Source of the DNA: Blasia pusilla
Taxonomy: Eukaryota; Marchantiophyta; Marchantiopsida; Blasiales
Length of the DNA: 64,000 bases
NCBI GenBank assembly: GCA_050084515.1
Contig: CM114271.1
Span: 9,238,001 to 9,302,000, forward strand
Reading direction: 5' to 3'
This document shows, piece by piece, positions 1 to 10,849 of this stretch. Position numbers and translations under genes: made by a program. The notes beneath the pieces are model-generated. The model had not been told where the DNA came from. It did not search any database and saw nothing but the letters and a program-made list of their open reading frames with translations. Numbering within the stretch: position 1 is the stretch's first letter; every line of letters begins with the position of its first letter.

Positions 1-396
1 CAGACTAGCATCGTGGCCGCACCACGGGCAGAACCACACAACATACAACGCAAACCTGCATGAACTACTACTAAGCTCGGATCTACTGTACCATCAATGT
101 TAGGAAGGTGACATGGCGCACAATTACGCACATGGTCCTTCCATACCATACCATCGCGTCCCTCCAGCAAGAGAACACCCGATGGAAAAATGTCACGTAC
201 TCTCAGGATAGTGCGCCCTGCAGTCACATCCAACATCGTCGGTGCCGTCTGCTGCAAATAGACATAATCTCCCTGATGAAACCTCTGGATAGTTGGTCGA
301 TAACCACCACCTCGAATAGTCGCATACCTCAACGTATCCCGATGCTGTGCAATCGCCAAGTTTTCGAACGCCATGGGCATCACTCTCAGAAATAAC
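1..396 (-). pseudogene. Gypsy integrase C-terminal region, start of a possible PHD-like finger
   Basis: The minus-strand translation contains AIAQHRDTLRYATIRGGGY, then HQGDYVYLQQ and KDHVRNCAPCHLPNIDGT. This matches, from memory of the family, the region after the integrase core in plant gypsy elements, where the DNA-contacting tail sits. At the window edge it reads RCMLCGSARGAA, a CxxC pair that could begin a PHD-type zinc finger. The segment follows the RT directly with no RNase H or integrase DDE core between them, so the copy carries a large internal deletion near position 400. The reading frame is open across nearly the whole segment, so that deletion is its main defect. Confidence 0.7.
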
Positions 397-1300
397 TCAG
401 CCCTCAGAATATATCTTCGCAATCGAACTGAATCCCTTGACGTATCGCCGATAGAAGTTCGCCAATCCCATGAATGCGCAAACACGGCTCACATCTGTAG
501 GGCGTGGAATGCGTGAGATAGCCTCTACCTTCGTCTGCTGAACACCAAGGCCCCCTGGGTATATCGTATGACCCAAGTACTCAATCTGGTCGTAGAAGAA
601 CTTGCACTTGCCTGGATGTAGCTTCAACCCATGTAATTGCAATCGTCGAAACACCTCCTCTAGATGTTGCTCATGCTCCTCAACCGTGGCGCTAAAGACT
701 ACGATGTCATCAATATAACACCTAGCAAAATCCAGACCAGCCAAGATCCTATCCATGACCCCTCGAAACTCAGACGGGCGTTCTTTAACCCAAATGGTAA
801 GAACCGCCACTTTGGTACAAACAATCCTTCCGTGAGGATCGATGCCCCAAAATGCCGTCTTTCGCCTTTTGTCTTCCAATCGATAGGCAGGCGGTTGATG
901 GTATCCTCGCAAATCAATGAATTGAAGACCTTTGCATGACCAATCGCATCAAAGATCTCCTCAGGGGTGGGCATGGCATACCTATCGGACTTCGTGCGCG
1001 ATTGATAGGTCGGTAATCCCCACACATCCGCCTATCCGTCCAGTTGCCATGCACATCCTTCTTGGCGGGCATGACAGTGGCAGATGCATACTCCCCATGC
1101 GACATCTCTACTAGTCCTGCTCCGACCAAGTCTTGGCTCCTACTCTGAATCAAAGCCCTCTCCATATCACTGTACCTGTAGGGTCGTCGGAAGATCGGCA
1201 TATCACTCGACAACTCAATGCGGATCCCCGGTCCCTTCAGCGTACCCAAATCCTCCATGCTAAACGCGCAGCGGCTCCTATAACTCGAGGAATCGATGTA
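397..1300 (-). pseudogene. Gypsy reverse transcriptase (frameshifted)
   Basis: Three overlapping minus-strand pieces make one RT domain. Positions 914-1258 carry the N-terminal part (PIFRRPYRYSDMER, GEYASATVMPAKKDVHGNW, MCGDYRPINRA). Positions 699-1025 carry TKSDRYAMPTPEEIFDAIG and FLPFGLKNA. Positions 397-912 carry the catalytic box FARCYIDDIVVFS, followed by HGLKLHPGKCKFF and YLGHTIYPGGLGVQQ. The YxDD aspartates are intact. At least two frameshifts separate the pieces, so no complete RT can be translated. The protein would have copied element RNA into cDNA in cytoplasmic particles. The downstream tether and RNase H are absent because of the deletion that joins this to the integrase tail. 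Confidence 0.92.
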
Positions 1301-1979
1301 TTCGGCGCCGCTCTCCTCCTGTCAACTTAGGGCCCATATCTGGCTCCCAAGTCTCCATCGTGACTACGGTAGGACTCTCCGGCGTGGGTATCGGTGGTTG
1401 CTATGGTGCAACCCCGTCTGGAACAACAACACTCGACCACTCTCCTACAGCCAACTGCAAACTCTGATCTCCTCCACGTGCAGTGCCCGAAACCACGCTC
1501 GATGTTGTGGCTATCATCTCCTTGCGTACCTTCAAAACATCCCAAGAAGTCCAAGGGTGTCTCTCCCGATCTCCCTTGGTGCGTAGATCTCCTCGGGTCT
1601 CGCCCCCAGCCACTGCCTCCACCGTCTCGGTAGGCATGGGGCTCACCAACGCAACCGTTGTGATCTGTCGCGATCTCATACGACGCCGCTCACCACTCCC
1701 AGGCGAGGATCCATGTCAAGCAGTTCAGGTCCATCGCCTAACCCAAGACATGGCGTCGTGATGCCTCTGACACTGATGGTACTGCCGTCACTCCTGTGGG
1801 AAATCCCATCGCTTGCTCTCTCTTGTCGGCGTTGGGCTCCACCAACCGCTGAACCTGGTCATCCCAAAACCAAGCCAGGACCGGCCTCCTTGTATGCATA
1901 GGAAGCGGAAAACTCACAACGTGGGCAAGGCGCCCGCGCCTGGCTTACCTCACTGTTGACTACGGTCGGTGGTGGTCGA

Positions 1980-2624
1980 TCATCGTGCCTCACCGTCTGT
2001 GATCGGCGACTGGATCGAATGGAATCCACTAACAAAGGGAGGGGCGCCCACTCTGATACGCCCTCCATAACACCGCATGGGGCACCAAGTTGGTCCACCA
2101 TAGACGCGACGATGGGCTCTAGAACCTACACTCGCCGCATCCAAGAACAACTGGGCGATCCAGGCATGCACTGATGAGCACTCGTCACGACCCGTGACAC
2201 GAGTCTCTAAGATCGGCACATTCTCGAATGTAGGTCGGAGAACGAGATCGGTGCTCCCTGCAATCGCTGTAAGACCCTCAACATCTCCCAAAACAACTTT
2301 GCACGAGTGTCGCCCAACCCGCTGCCTCGTCCAAACTCGATTGGCCCCGATATGCCCAACCGAAATGACCAAATCAATGGTCCCTACCGCTCTAAGTCCT
2401 GCGCCCCAACAACAAAATATCCTCGGTAGGGAACTCGGTACCCTTCAGATCGCTGGACGCTTTGAACAATAAGTCGGGAAAACGAGGCGTAATTGCGCCA
2501 CATATCGTAGTGAGACGCCTCGCAACATCATCACTCTCCACATACAAATCCTTTGCACTCGCACTCGCTTGCAAAACAAAGAAACTAACCCGGTGCTAAT
2601 CCCTCCAAAGAGATCTAACACTCG
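1980..2624 (-). pseudogene. C5 cytosine DNA methyltransferase-like domain inside gypsy pol (degenerate)
   Basis: Between protease and RT the minus strand encodes pieces of a C5 DNA methyltransferase fold. VLDLFGGISTGL at about 2586-2621 matches motif I (the SAM-binding FGGxG loop, here GGIS). KDLYVESDDVARR within 2392-2574 fits the motif II/III region. DLVISVGHIGANR near 2350-2378 aligns with motif IV, but the catalytic PCQ triplet is gone. FENVPIL at 2208-2228 is motif VI (ENV), and FLDAASVGSRAHRR near 2106-2147 fits motif VIII. Motifs IX-X are not seen. Methyltransferase domains captured by retrotransposons are known from some algae. This copy is frameshifted and lacks the catalytic cysteine, so it should be inactive. 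Its position inside pol indicates it travels with the element. Confidence 0.75.
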
Positions 2625-2992
2625 AATACACTCCCCGCTACCTCGGGTTCCTCGAAATCACGCTCTGGTGCAAACGCCTCGCTCCACGCGGTCTGCACGT
2701 GCGCATGTGCCAATCGTTGAAGCTCCTCAGTCGAGCCCCATAGCGGCATCTCTCCTCCACGGAATGATGCAGCTACCATAACACTCCTCTCCATAGAAAT
2801 GTCAGGAACGGGAGTATCCTCTGCATGGACATGTCCCTCAATCAAATCACTAGGCCAAGTGATGGCACCGCTAAATCCGCTAAGGTCGCCATCTCTCGGC
2901 CGTTGCTCGATCATCGCACTCGTGAATCGAACGGGTAATGAGCTAAGGCGCCCATCACCTGATCGCCATCTGGTGCAGAGGGCCGACTCCTC

Positions 2993-3789
2993 CTAGTAAT
3001 CCAGGGAAAACCCCGTCGGGTGTAACACTGCTCCACCAACCAAGACGTCGTAGGACTCAGCATCAGTCACTATCGCCTTGGCGCACGCCACGGACTCATC
3101 TGTAGGATGTCCTGGGCGAATCCTCACCACGACCTCCTGTCGGGTGATATACTGTGTGGTACTCGCTCCACCCAAGGATGTAGTATCCAAAATGGACAAC
3201 ACTCCACATCGGCTCTCGTCAAGCCCAATCCTCTGAATGACGCTTTCCCCAACATCAAGGGTTGCGCTCCTGAATCCAACAAGACACGCTGCGGACTAAA
3301 AGCTCTACCTCCAGGACTTACCAACTGGAAGACCTCTCCTCGATTATCCAGCAACACAACACCAGGAGAAGCCATGGCACGCTCTATCGCGGGTCTAGCG
3401 AGCATCTCTGCCATCCTAGCAGCCGCAGCCTGCCATGAATCTGACGTGGACGGCCCAAGCATCCGCTCCATGGGCAGGTCCATCACCTCCTCTGCAATCA
3501 CCTCTGAACGTGATGCAGGAACTCCAACTCCGCGCTCACATAGTGAAGCGGCCAGCCGAAAAGCCTCGGCGGGCGTACCTCCCAACGTCACAACATCGGA
3601 AGCAGAAAATAAAGGAGTGCGGTACACAACGGTGGCCGCCCCCAACAACGTGCTCGACACATGCCCCTCCTGAGCATCAACAATAGGAGTCGTCACACTT
3701 GCTTCTCCCATCGCCCTCCGTGTTTGCACACCAACAACATTACCAACTCTCCAGGAACTTTGATGAGGACCCATCGATGGGGTCCTCAT
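2993..3789 (-). pseudogene. Gypsy aspartic protease and flanks
   Basis: The minus-strand ORF 3124-3789 (221 aa) contains RVLLDSGAQPLMLGK at residues 169-182, the DSG/A active-site loop of a retropepsin. The next frame (2993-3202) continues with TRQEVVVRIRPGHP and AESYDVLVGGAVLHPTGF, the second half of the protease fold. One frameshift near 3160 separates the halves. The protease matures Gag-Pol inside virus-like particles. The upstream part of the ORF (MASPGVVLLDNRGE) is a linker from gag. A further minus-strand ORF at 2615-2914 connects this region to the methyltransferase-like domain and has no recognisable motif. Confidence 0.8.
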
Positions 3790-3798
3790 CGCTTCGGA

Positions 3799-5382
3799 CT
3801 ACGTGAAAGATTGAGGAAGCCTGTAGTGCATCTCATCGGCTTCCCCTCGATGTGGATCCAACTCTGCGGCTACTCCACACGTCACAACTGCGGCGGCCTC
3901 CATCTGGGCAACCCCGCACATCCATCCAGGATCCTCCAGATCTCTGGCTGCTCCATATGATGTCGATGCCACGGATACGGCATCGGGTAACCTCAATGCC
4001 ATAGCGGCAATCTGCTCCTGTAGCTGTTGTATCTGAGTAGCCATCCCAGCCTCACGTCCGGCATCTCCCTCGGCGCGTCTAGGTGGTGGTACTCTACCTC
4101 CTCCACGGGCAGCTCCACCACCCTGTCGGGCAACTCCAACTCCTCGTCCCCCAACGGGACCACCTGGAGCACGATCTCTAGGCCCACCCGGACCGACTAC
4201 TCGCTCTGGTGCCCTCTCTGGCCCTCGGTCCAGACGTAACTCATGATGTAAACTAAAACATCTCGCGCGTGTATGACCATACCTCTGACAATAGTCACAT
4301 TGATAACCTCCTGGTGCAGCACCATCTCCTCCTCCATGCTGAGGCACACGTCCATGACCCTGACGAGTGCAATCGCGCTAATGATGGGCTCCACCACATG
4401 ACCAACAAGTAATAGTAGGCGGCTGCTGCTGAGCCGCATATGAAGGCGCAAGTCTCTGTGGCACGGCCTCTCGGTATCCTCCCTAAGCTCGTGGTGCCAC
4501 AGTCAACCTATCTCGGAGTCCACGTTCTTTGCCGCAGGTGGTGCGAGACAATCGTGGATCGCTCTCGCCAGAACCCATGGTGGCTACGCTCTCCTCCGCC
4601 ATGTTGCGCTTAATGTTCTCGGCGGTCCTAAAAACATCTCTCAACGTAGGGGAGGTGTTCATAAGAAGCACCCCCTCCCACACCCGTATCCGCAGGGTCC
4701 GGTCCAGCATCGCATACCATGACTGGATAGCCTGAGCCTCTGTCACCCCCTGAGTGACGTTGATCAATCGGCGCAAGCGAGTGTAAGCCTCACGCAAACT
4801 CTCACCCGAGCGCCTCTGGAAGTCGTGGATGCTCCGCAACTTCTCCGTCCATACCCCTTGGTAGCTCGCCCTCAACTCAGCAAAGAACTCAACCACAGGG
4901 TTGAACCTGGGACGAACCCGACTAGACGGTGCAACTGCTCCCGTGCGAGTGACCCCTCCTAAAACGTCACAAGTGGAAGAGGCAGTAGCCTCTCCTGACT
5001 CCTCCTCCTCATCTGGGAACGGCTCCGTCCATGACACATAATGTGGGTCATAGTAGAGCCTCCACGCCTCGATCTCACATGCATATCTCTGAGAGAACTC
5101 ATGGTAATCGTCCATGGGCGCCCCCTCTAAATGCTAGAACATACCGTTCCATGCTGTAAACGGGTTGAACTCTCTAGAGTTCCTGGCCCGCTCGGAGTCG
5201 CACCAACTCCTAAACTCTGCTATAAAATCGTGCAACTCAATCGTGCCTACTGCACCTGAAAACCTACGCGGTCCTCTACCCCGGTCGTCCATCTCGTACG
5301 CCCAACTGGTAGGACCACTCACAATGTGTGGCGATGTGCTCACAAACTCCTCTACACCCTCCCCCTTGTCTGACGATGACAC
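3799..5382 (-). pseudogene. Gypsy gag with CCHC zinc knuckle
   Basis: Three minus-strand ORFs cover gag from the N-terminus leftwards. These are 5134-5382 (RFSGAVGTIELHDFIAEFRSW), 4483-5115 (capsid-type region with FFAELRASYQGVWTEKL and SGESLREAYTRLRRLI), and 3799-4347. The last contains a CX2CX4HX4C knuckle, CDYCQRYGHTRARC, at residues 17-30, followed by an Arg/Gly/Pro-rich stretch. The capsid portion resembles the Retrotrans_gag family. Gag packages the element RNA and builds the particle. Small frameshifts or stops separate the ORFs. The most likely start is the ATG at 5382, preceded by the non-coding leader. Confidence 0.8.
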
Positions 5383-5399
5383 AGAAGGAGGTCGAGGTG

Positions 5400-6839
5400 G
5401 TCCCTCACGTGGAGACCCTCGAAACCTCGCGCCACTCCGCGTAAAACCTCTAGAGCTACTCTCGGGTTCACCACCTCGCCTCTCAAAGTCCCGAACAAAC
5501 TCCGTGATGACCCTCGTGCCCCTCTCACCCGATCACTCTAAACCTCGTGAGGAATCCCTCAATCACTCATCCCAAACATGCGGCACTCGATCTACACTCT
5601 CTCTCCGCGAGACGTGTAACGTGCGGCAACACGCGGCGTGGTGCGGCAAATCGACGAGGCTATCATCTCATCGACAACCTACCCTCAACTCCGGACATCC
5701 CACACAGGTCTATGTCCCCTAAACCACATACATAAATGATGCTCTCAGCATCCACACACCCAATATCCCCAAATAAATCCCAGAATCCCTCACACGTGCA
5801 GGGTAAAGGACCAGAATGGGTAACCTGAACACATGTCGATGTCGCTCCTCAAAGAATGGCAAATCTCGACCCCAACTCGATCGTGGAGACAACTCCTCCA
5901 ATCAGCAAGTCATACTCCTCCCATACGATGCTGCTCAAAACTCCTCGATAGACAAAGTGCGGTCCCGGCCGAACGATCGCGGCGTTGCGGCGACGCGGGC
6001 GGCTCGAACGGCACGGCCCTCGATGGTGGGATGCGGCACTCAGCGGCATACCCTCCTCAATCAATAATAATCCCACACTCTGCTCCACAGTGACGGTGCG
6101 GCTCCGTGATCGAGATGGTGCGGTGCGGCCATGAGCGGCACGGTGCGGCAATCAGCGGCGAGTTGCGGCTACGGGCGTCACGGCATGATACTCAATCGTC
6201 GTCGAGCGGCTACCAATCACAACATAGCAACATGAAATCAAAACTCAAACACCATAACTGGAGGTCATCTACCTTCACTGGTTGATGAAGAAACAGCGAT
6301 GACGGTGGCGGCCAAAACAAAGTACGTGGTGGCGACGCAAGTCAAGGAATCAATGAACGTCATGGAAGACCCTCCACTCCATAATGGCGGCAATAGCACC
6401 CACAGGGTGGACAATGGACGGTGGACCCTTGACAGTGACGGTTGACCGCTGATGGTGACGGCCGACCGATGATGGTGACGGTTGACCGTCGACCGTTGAC
6501 GGTGACTATGATGGCGACGGCCGCCGCCGGTGTGGCGGCTGATTTAGGGTTTGCACGATTTAACCCTAAAAATCGCCTAGCAATGGCAGCTTTACAAGAT
6601 TGCCCATAACGTTTTGCTCGCAACTCCAAATTGTGCATTGTTTGTTGCACAGCGTGCACAGCTTCACGATCTACGCTACCATCAAAAAATACTCAGAATC
6701 GGACATTTTAGTAAAAACTGACGGGGACTGTCGTAAAGCCCAATGTCTCTTTCTCCTACACAAAATTTGCCAGCGCTCCCGCGCTGATTTCTCCCAACAA
6801 AAATGTAACATCTGTAAAAATACATATCAGCAAGCTACA
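5400..6839 (-). other. Gypsy 5' leader / LTR-proximal non-coding DNA
   Basis: No convincing gene is seen on either strand. The stretch lies between gag and the LTR-like repeat and contains short repeated GTGCGGC-type motifs at about 5990-6180 and the tandem repeat listed separately. I looked for an initiator-Met tRNA primer site and did not find a clear one, so the LTR/leader boundary is unresolved. Confidence 0.4.
6417..6530. repeat. Short tandem repeat built on GACGGTTGACCG
   Basis: Imperfect units of about 20-24 bp, each containing GATGGTGACGG and TTGACCG-like words, follow one another five or six times. The region is GC-rich and non-coding, inside the gypsy leader. Confidence 0.6.
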
Positions 6840-7603
6840 TGGTGCTCCCGAGAGCACCAGCATGGGGCAACCCGCCCCTATACTCAATCTCTATCAGAAA
6901 TTGGGCAGCGCTTCCGCGCGCCACTCTTCCACACGAAAAATCGGCAAATGCAAAGAGTAATGAAAGCAGCCCTTGCTCCGGTGAGCACTCCCATGAGCCG
7001 CTGAACGGGGAACACGGTCGCCAACCTGCAAAAACAGCGAGTGACCAGCGAGCTCCCCCATGAAGCTCTCTCACTCTCTCATTGTAAAGTAAGATCTAAT
7101 CTCTCTCTCCACCATCTCACACCATAGCTCTCAAAGGTGTGCACTCTCTCTCATGTCAAACCAAACCCACTCTCCTAATGAGAGGCTTGGGTTACACTCA
7201 CAAGGCAAGGTACCATAGCTCCCGCCTCATGCCAAGAGGTTCAACAAAAGAGAATGAACTCTCAAGCTCTCTCTCCTTGAGGTATACCCCTCTCCTCTCC
7301 CAAGCTCTCTCCATGGTAACCTATTCTCCCAAGTCACCTCCTTGGCTCTTGACCTGATGTAGGAGGTCAAGGGCCACTTACCAAAAATAGTAAGTCGATC
7401 ATATACTCAAAATGGTACTTACCTAAAATAGTAAGTTCCTCAATATGGCTCCAAATGAGCCGAAACGAAGGGAAAACCTGCTATCTCAGGTTTCCAAGGG
7501 CCTCAGCAGGTCACCCTCGACCTATTGGGCGTGTCCTCCACTACTCATGAAGGCGCTCTATTAGATCCCACCGATCTATCCTAAAAGACGTGACAGTACC
7601 TTC
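6840..7603 (-). repeat. LTR-type repeat (probable 5' LTR of the first gypsy element)
   Basis: On the minus strand this begins TGTCACGTCTTTTAGGATAG at 7603. Diverged copies begin the same way at about 33008 (minus) and 34024 (plus). The shared body includes the words CTCCAAATGAGCC, AGGTTTCC and CTTGGCATGAG. Three copies with a common TGT start at very different places support an LTR. The inner end is not defined, so the left coordinate is approximate. Confidence 0.55.
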
Positions 7604-7639
7604 AACTCAGCCATTTGTTTACTGAGTTCCTTCATGGCC

Positions 7640-8751
7640 GACTTGCCGGCCTTCCTTGCCGTCCCTCTCACCTTTGGACTTTTCGACCGGCGAGGGGGAC
7701 GCTTAGTGCTTGGTCGGGTTTTGTTACGGTGCTTGGGGAGCGATGATGCTCGCTCTTCCCTTTCCTTTTAGCTTTTACCTCCGCTCGAAGTCCGAGGACT
7801 CGCATTTAATCCTCCTAGAGGATTCCGTGTCTGTGGAGGACGCTTCGTCTTCAGACGAAGCACTAGTCTGCGACGCCCCTCTCCGTTGGTGACGCCGTGT
7901 TCGTGTTCGGCGGGACTTTTCTGAGGCTTCGTACGCCTCAGCGGAGGCTATGACCGCCTCCAGGGAATCCCGTTGGCCTCTCCGGCAATACCAATCCATT
8001 TCTTTGGACAAGCCGGACACGAACCAATCTACCAATTGGGAGGTAGTCGTGTGCTCCAGCTTATTCACAAGGCTCCGAAACCTTTGGGTATATTCCCGGA
8101 GGGTCTCCTTCTTTCTTCGCTTCAAGTCGCGAAGCTTTGTAAGAAGCCTGTCCTCGAACTCCAAGTCGCGGAACTCATGTAGGAAGGATTCCAAGACCCT
8201 TTTCCAGGTTTCCGTGACTTCTGCTCCGAGACCTTTGTACCACTGGCTTGCTCGCTTCTTGAGCAGGCCTGAAAAGACTCGTAACAAATCCTCCTCTGCC
8301 CCTTCCCCGTTGGCTTTTGCGACATGGGTGAATTCAAGAACAAAGTTATCCACATCATCTCGTCATCCCCCAGCAAAGGTGGGGTACCTTAGCAGAGTTT
8401 TTCTAGTGTTGGCCATGGGAACTGCTCTCCTGCTGGCTCCCGGGCTTGATGCTCGAGAGGGAGGAGGTAAAGGTGCCGCCCGAGGTGCTCTAATCGGCTC
8501 CTCGCTCCCTGACTCCCCAAAGGGGTCCCAGGACGACTCTTCGTCCGACTGCGAACTGGTAGGGGACGTAGTGGAGAATTTGTCCCTTTCTTTCTTCTTG
8601 CTCTTCGCCTTCGGAAGAGGACGAAGACTTGGAGACGAACCAGGCGGTCTCCAAGCCGGTTGCTGTTCCTCTTGCTTACTGCGCCGATCGGCTCGCTGCT
8701 CTTGCGAAGAGGGCCGAGAGCCTTCCATAAGTCTCTTGTGGGATTTGGCAA
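7640..8751 (-). pseudogene. gag of second gypsy element
   Basis: The minus-strand ORF 8363-8728 encodes a Ser/Pro/Arg-rich N-terminus ending RYPTFAGG. After one in-frame stop the frame continues as RDDVDNFVLEFTHVAK and then ORF 7775-8353, with RASQWYKGLG, LHEFRDLEFEDRLLTKLRDL and ETLREYTQRFRSLVNKL. This is a typical Retrotrans_gag capsid pattern (W near the middle, then YxxRF). The C-terminal part is basic and rich in Ser and Glu. No zinc knuckle is reached before the segment ends. The long plus-strand ORF at 7950-9200 is antisense to this gene and is not counted as real. Confidence 0.8.
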
Positions 8752-9159
8752 CTTGCGTTCACCCCCACGGTGGCGATAGGGTAAGGGTCCATGGAGGGAG
8801 GTTAACTACTGATTCTTTTTACATCTATAGGAGGGTGCCTGGTGCTCCTACGCTTCCTGCCAGGTTTTCCTCCCATAAACAAAAGTACCGGGTTTTCACC
8901 AAGTACAACTATCGTCCATGGGCGAAGCACCGTTCGGCGACTGGTTCTTTGACCATTCTAATTAGTTGGTCTATCTTCTCTAGCACCAATGCAGCAAATA
9001 TATTGTTATCTTCTAGCATACATTGTCTTACGGGGGTCGCTAGAGCTAGCCGATGGTCTTTAGTAAGAACTAGATTGTGGGGTCGTCTAGGGGCGAAGCT
9101 TCTTTCTCCGCTCCCGGCTTCCCCATGGGTCTTTCTCTCCCTTCTCAGCCAAGGATATG

Positions 9160-9178
9160 ATCCCCGGAAGCGGCGCCA
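9160..9178 (-). other. Primer-binding site, tRNA-Asp type
   Basis: The minus strand reads TGGCGCCGCTTCCGGGGAT, which matches the reverse complement of the 3' end of tRNA-Asp (CCCCGGCAACGGCGCCA) with two mismatches. This site is common in plant gypsy elements. It lies 17 nt inside the LTR end. Confidence 0.75.
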
Positions 9179-9195
9179 AAAAGTCTTCGACTATA

Positions 9196-10365
9196 TGTAA
9201 TGTCTAAGTGTTTCTTATTTACAGTCAATTGTAGAGTTCGATCCCCAAGAGGATCATTGTTGGATGAAAAGAGAGTATAAAGTGATTATTATGTTGTAAA
9301 AGTAGTGTGGTTGATTATGTAATTCAAATGTAGTATTCCAGTAACATCTTCTGATCCTTTTTAGTACCTATGTTTTCTTCTTCAATTCTCTCGAGTGGAA
9401 TTTAAAGTACGCTCAGGAAATTTGTTCTCTCGACATCTCGAAACCTCACAGAGACCTCAAGAATAAAGTTGGCTTCTCCTACTTTCGGAACTTAATCCGT
9501 CTGGGCAGGTTACTCTCTGTCAAACAGATTTCATACAACTCTATGTTGATTATTCCATTGATGAGAAAGGTTCGCCTGATTCATTCGTCTTAACTCGGCA
9601 GACCCAAAAAGAATATTCAGACATAAGCATCGCACATTAGAATGAATGAATGAGTGCTTTACTACTCCATCAAGAATTGGAAGACTTCAAAGTATATACA
9701 AGCTCGAGAGGGTACAACTCTCTTGCTCGGACCATTCCTACAGCATAAGGACTTCATGAGCGAATGATAATGATAGCTTCTGTCCTGTTTCTTAAATATT
9801 CTCGAGAGTAGGAGCGTTTCTATGATCCGAATCGTTCTTGATGAAGTTGGTGTCTCTTCAATATCTGTAACTACCTAGATCTATGGTGTGCGTTCCTTTT
9901 CCTATGATCCCTGTGAATCCGTGGTACAAAACTGTTCTAACTACCAATTTGATACAAAAGGTCGCGCCCCTTCCTAGTCTAATTGTTTTAACTATGTGCC
10001 GGTTCGAATCACAATCATGCTGAGCTTCGCTGCGCTAAATTTCCGGAGGACGAAGTTCTTCATTCTTCATTCTCTTCTTGCTTTGCTCTTCGTGCTTCGG
10101 TTAAGAGCGAAGTGCCCGATATCTGAGCCGTTAAGCCGTTAAGCTTAGCGTTGATCCTTTATACGCCGTTACGGCTTTTGATTCTCCTCTAAGGCAAATC
10201 CTTGATCTTCCATCTCTCTGCCTTGTCTTAGGAGCTTCGTGATTCACTTGAATCTTATTCGTTCTTCTCCATAATTGCATATAATAATCCAAACCATAAT
10301 GTACAAGAGTCTTTGTTCAATAAAAAGATACATTTCTTCCAAAGTACAAAATTGTGGGTATCACA
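9196..10365 (-). repeat. LTR of second gypsy element
   Basis: On the minus strand it starts TGTGATACCCACAATTTTG and ends ACATTACA. It is homologous along its length to 35063-36277 and, more distantly, to 37509-38792. Shared landmarks include GATCCCCAAGAGGATC, the repeated CTTCGT words and the TCTCTGCCTTG segment. Confidence 0.85.
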
Positions 10366-10437
10366 AGGCTCAATTCCTGTACTATAATTTCAATTATATT
10401 TTAATGATGTGTATAATGAGAGTCAATCAGGTTTTTT

Positions 10438-10780
10438 TGTCCGTGAGCAACTCGTCGGAAGGCGACAGTTCTTTGGCTTAAGCGACCCATGCTCGGTGAG
10501 AGCAACCCGTCGGTTTCGGACGGGTTGCATCTTTCCACATACTGAGGAAAACGCGGTGTACTTGCAACCCGTCGGAACCCGACGGGTTGCGATTGCTTTT
10601 GCTTTTTCGATTGATTTTGGTTTTGGATGCAACTCGCCGATAGCGACGGGTTGCTCGGCGAGCATGGGCTGCTCTAGGCCAAAGCAACCCGTCGCCTTCC
10701 GCGAGTTGCTCACGGACAAAAACAACGGAGCCCGACGGGTTGTTTTGTCAACCCGTCGGGCTCGGCTGAGTTGATCAAAG
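10438..10780. repeat. Cluster of CAACCCGTCGG palindromes
   Basis: Several inverted-repeat units with arms close to GCAACCCGTCGG / CCGACGGGTTGC occur, some decayed to CAACTCGTCGG. They lie in the equivalent of the intron before the methyltransferase C-terminal exon. The same cluster is present at 48085-48400 and, inverted, at 52280-52645. Confidence 0.85.
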
Positions 10781-10849
10781 TCGATTATTGAAAATGTTCT
10801 CAAGCGAATTCTTTAGTTTCGACATTGTTTCCAACGTCTTTGATTCTAG

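Larger units (their letters stand above)
1..7603 (-). mobile_element. Ty3/gypsy LTR retrotransposon with embedded C5-methyltransferase-like domain (decayed)
   Basis: Read on the minus strand from right to left, this stretch gives a probable 5' LTR (to 7603), a leader, gag with a CCHC zinc knuckle, an aspartic protease, a C5 DNA methyltransferase-like domain, reverse transcriptase, and the C-terminal end of integrase running off the window. The order gag-PR-RT-IN is that of Ty3/gypsy elements. The pol frame is broken by several frameshifts, and RNase H plus the integrase core are missing between the RT and integrase segments. The right LTR edge abuts gag of a second gypsy element, so this element probably inserted into the other one (inference). 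The 3' LTR must lie left of the window if it exists. Confidence 0.8.
7610..10365 (-). mobile_element. Second gypsy element: LTR, tRNA-Asp-type PBS and gag only
   Basis: Minus-strand order is LTR (10365 to 9196), a primer-binding site complementary to tRNA-Asp, then gag (8751 to about 7640). Pol is missing because the first gypsy element follows at once. The LTR's outer end sits directly against an intron-like part of the DNA-transposon family (10371 onward matches the reverse of 52636-52720). The retroelement therefore inserted into that transposon (inference). Confidence 0.75.

Noticed and set aside
1980-2372. Independent host gene between protease and RT
   Set aside because: The frame lies within a collinear gypsy element on the same strand, and its motifs continue those of the neighbouring frames (motif I at 2586-2621), so it is part of pol.
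3107-3673. 188-aa plus-strand ORF
   Set aside because: Antisense to the gypsy protease frame, which carries DSGA and the downstream protease pattern.
5165-5722. 185-aa plus-strand ORF
   Set aside because: Antisense to the gag N-terminus and leader. No motif; composition looks like a shadow frame.
7950-9200. 416-aa plus-strand ORF
   Set aside because: It runs antisense to gag of the second gypsy element, its primer site and its LTR end. The minus-strand reading has clear gag motifs and this frame has none.
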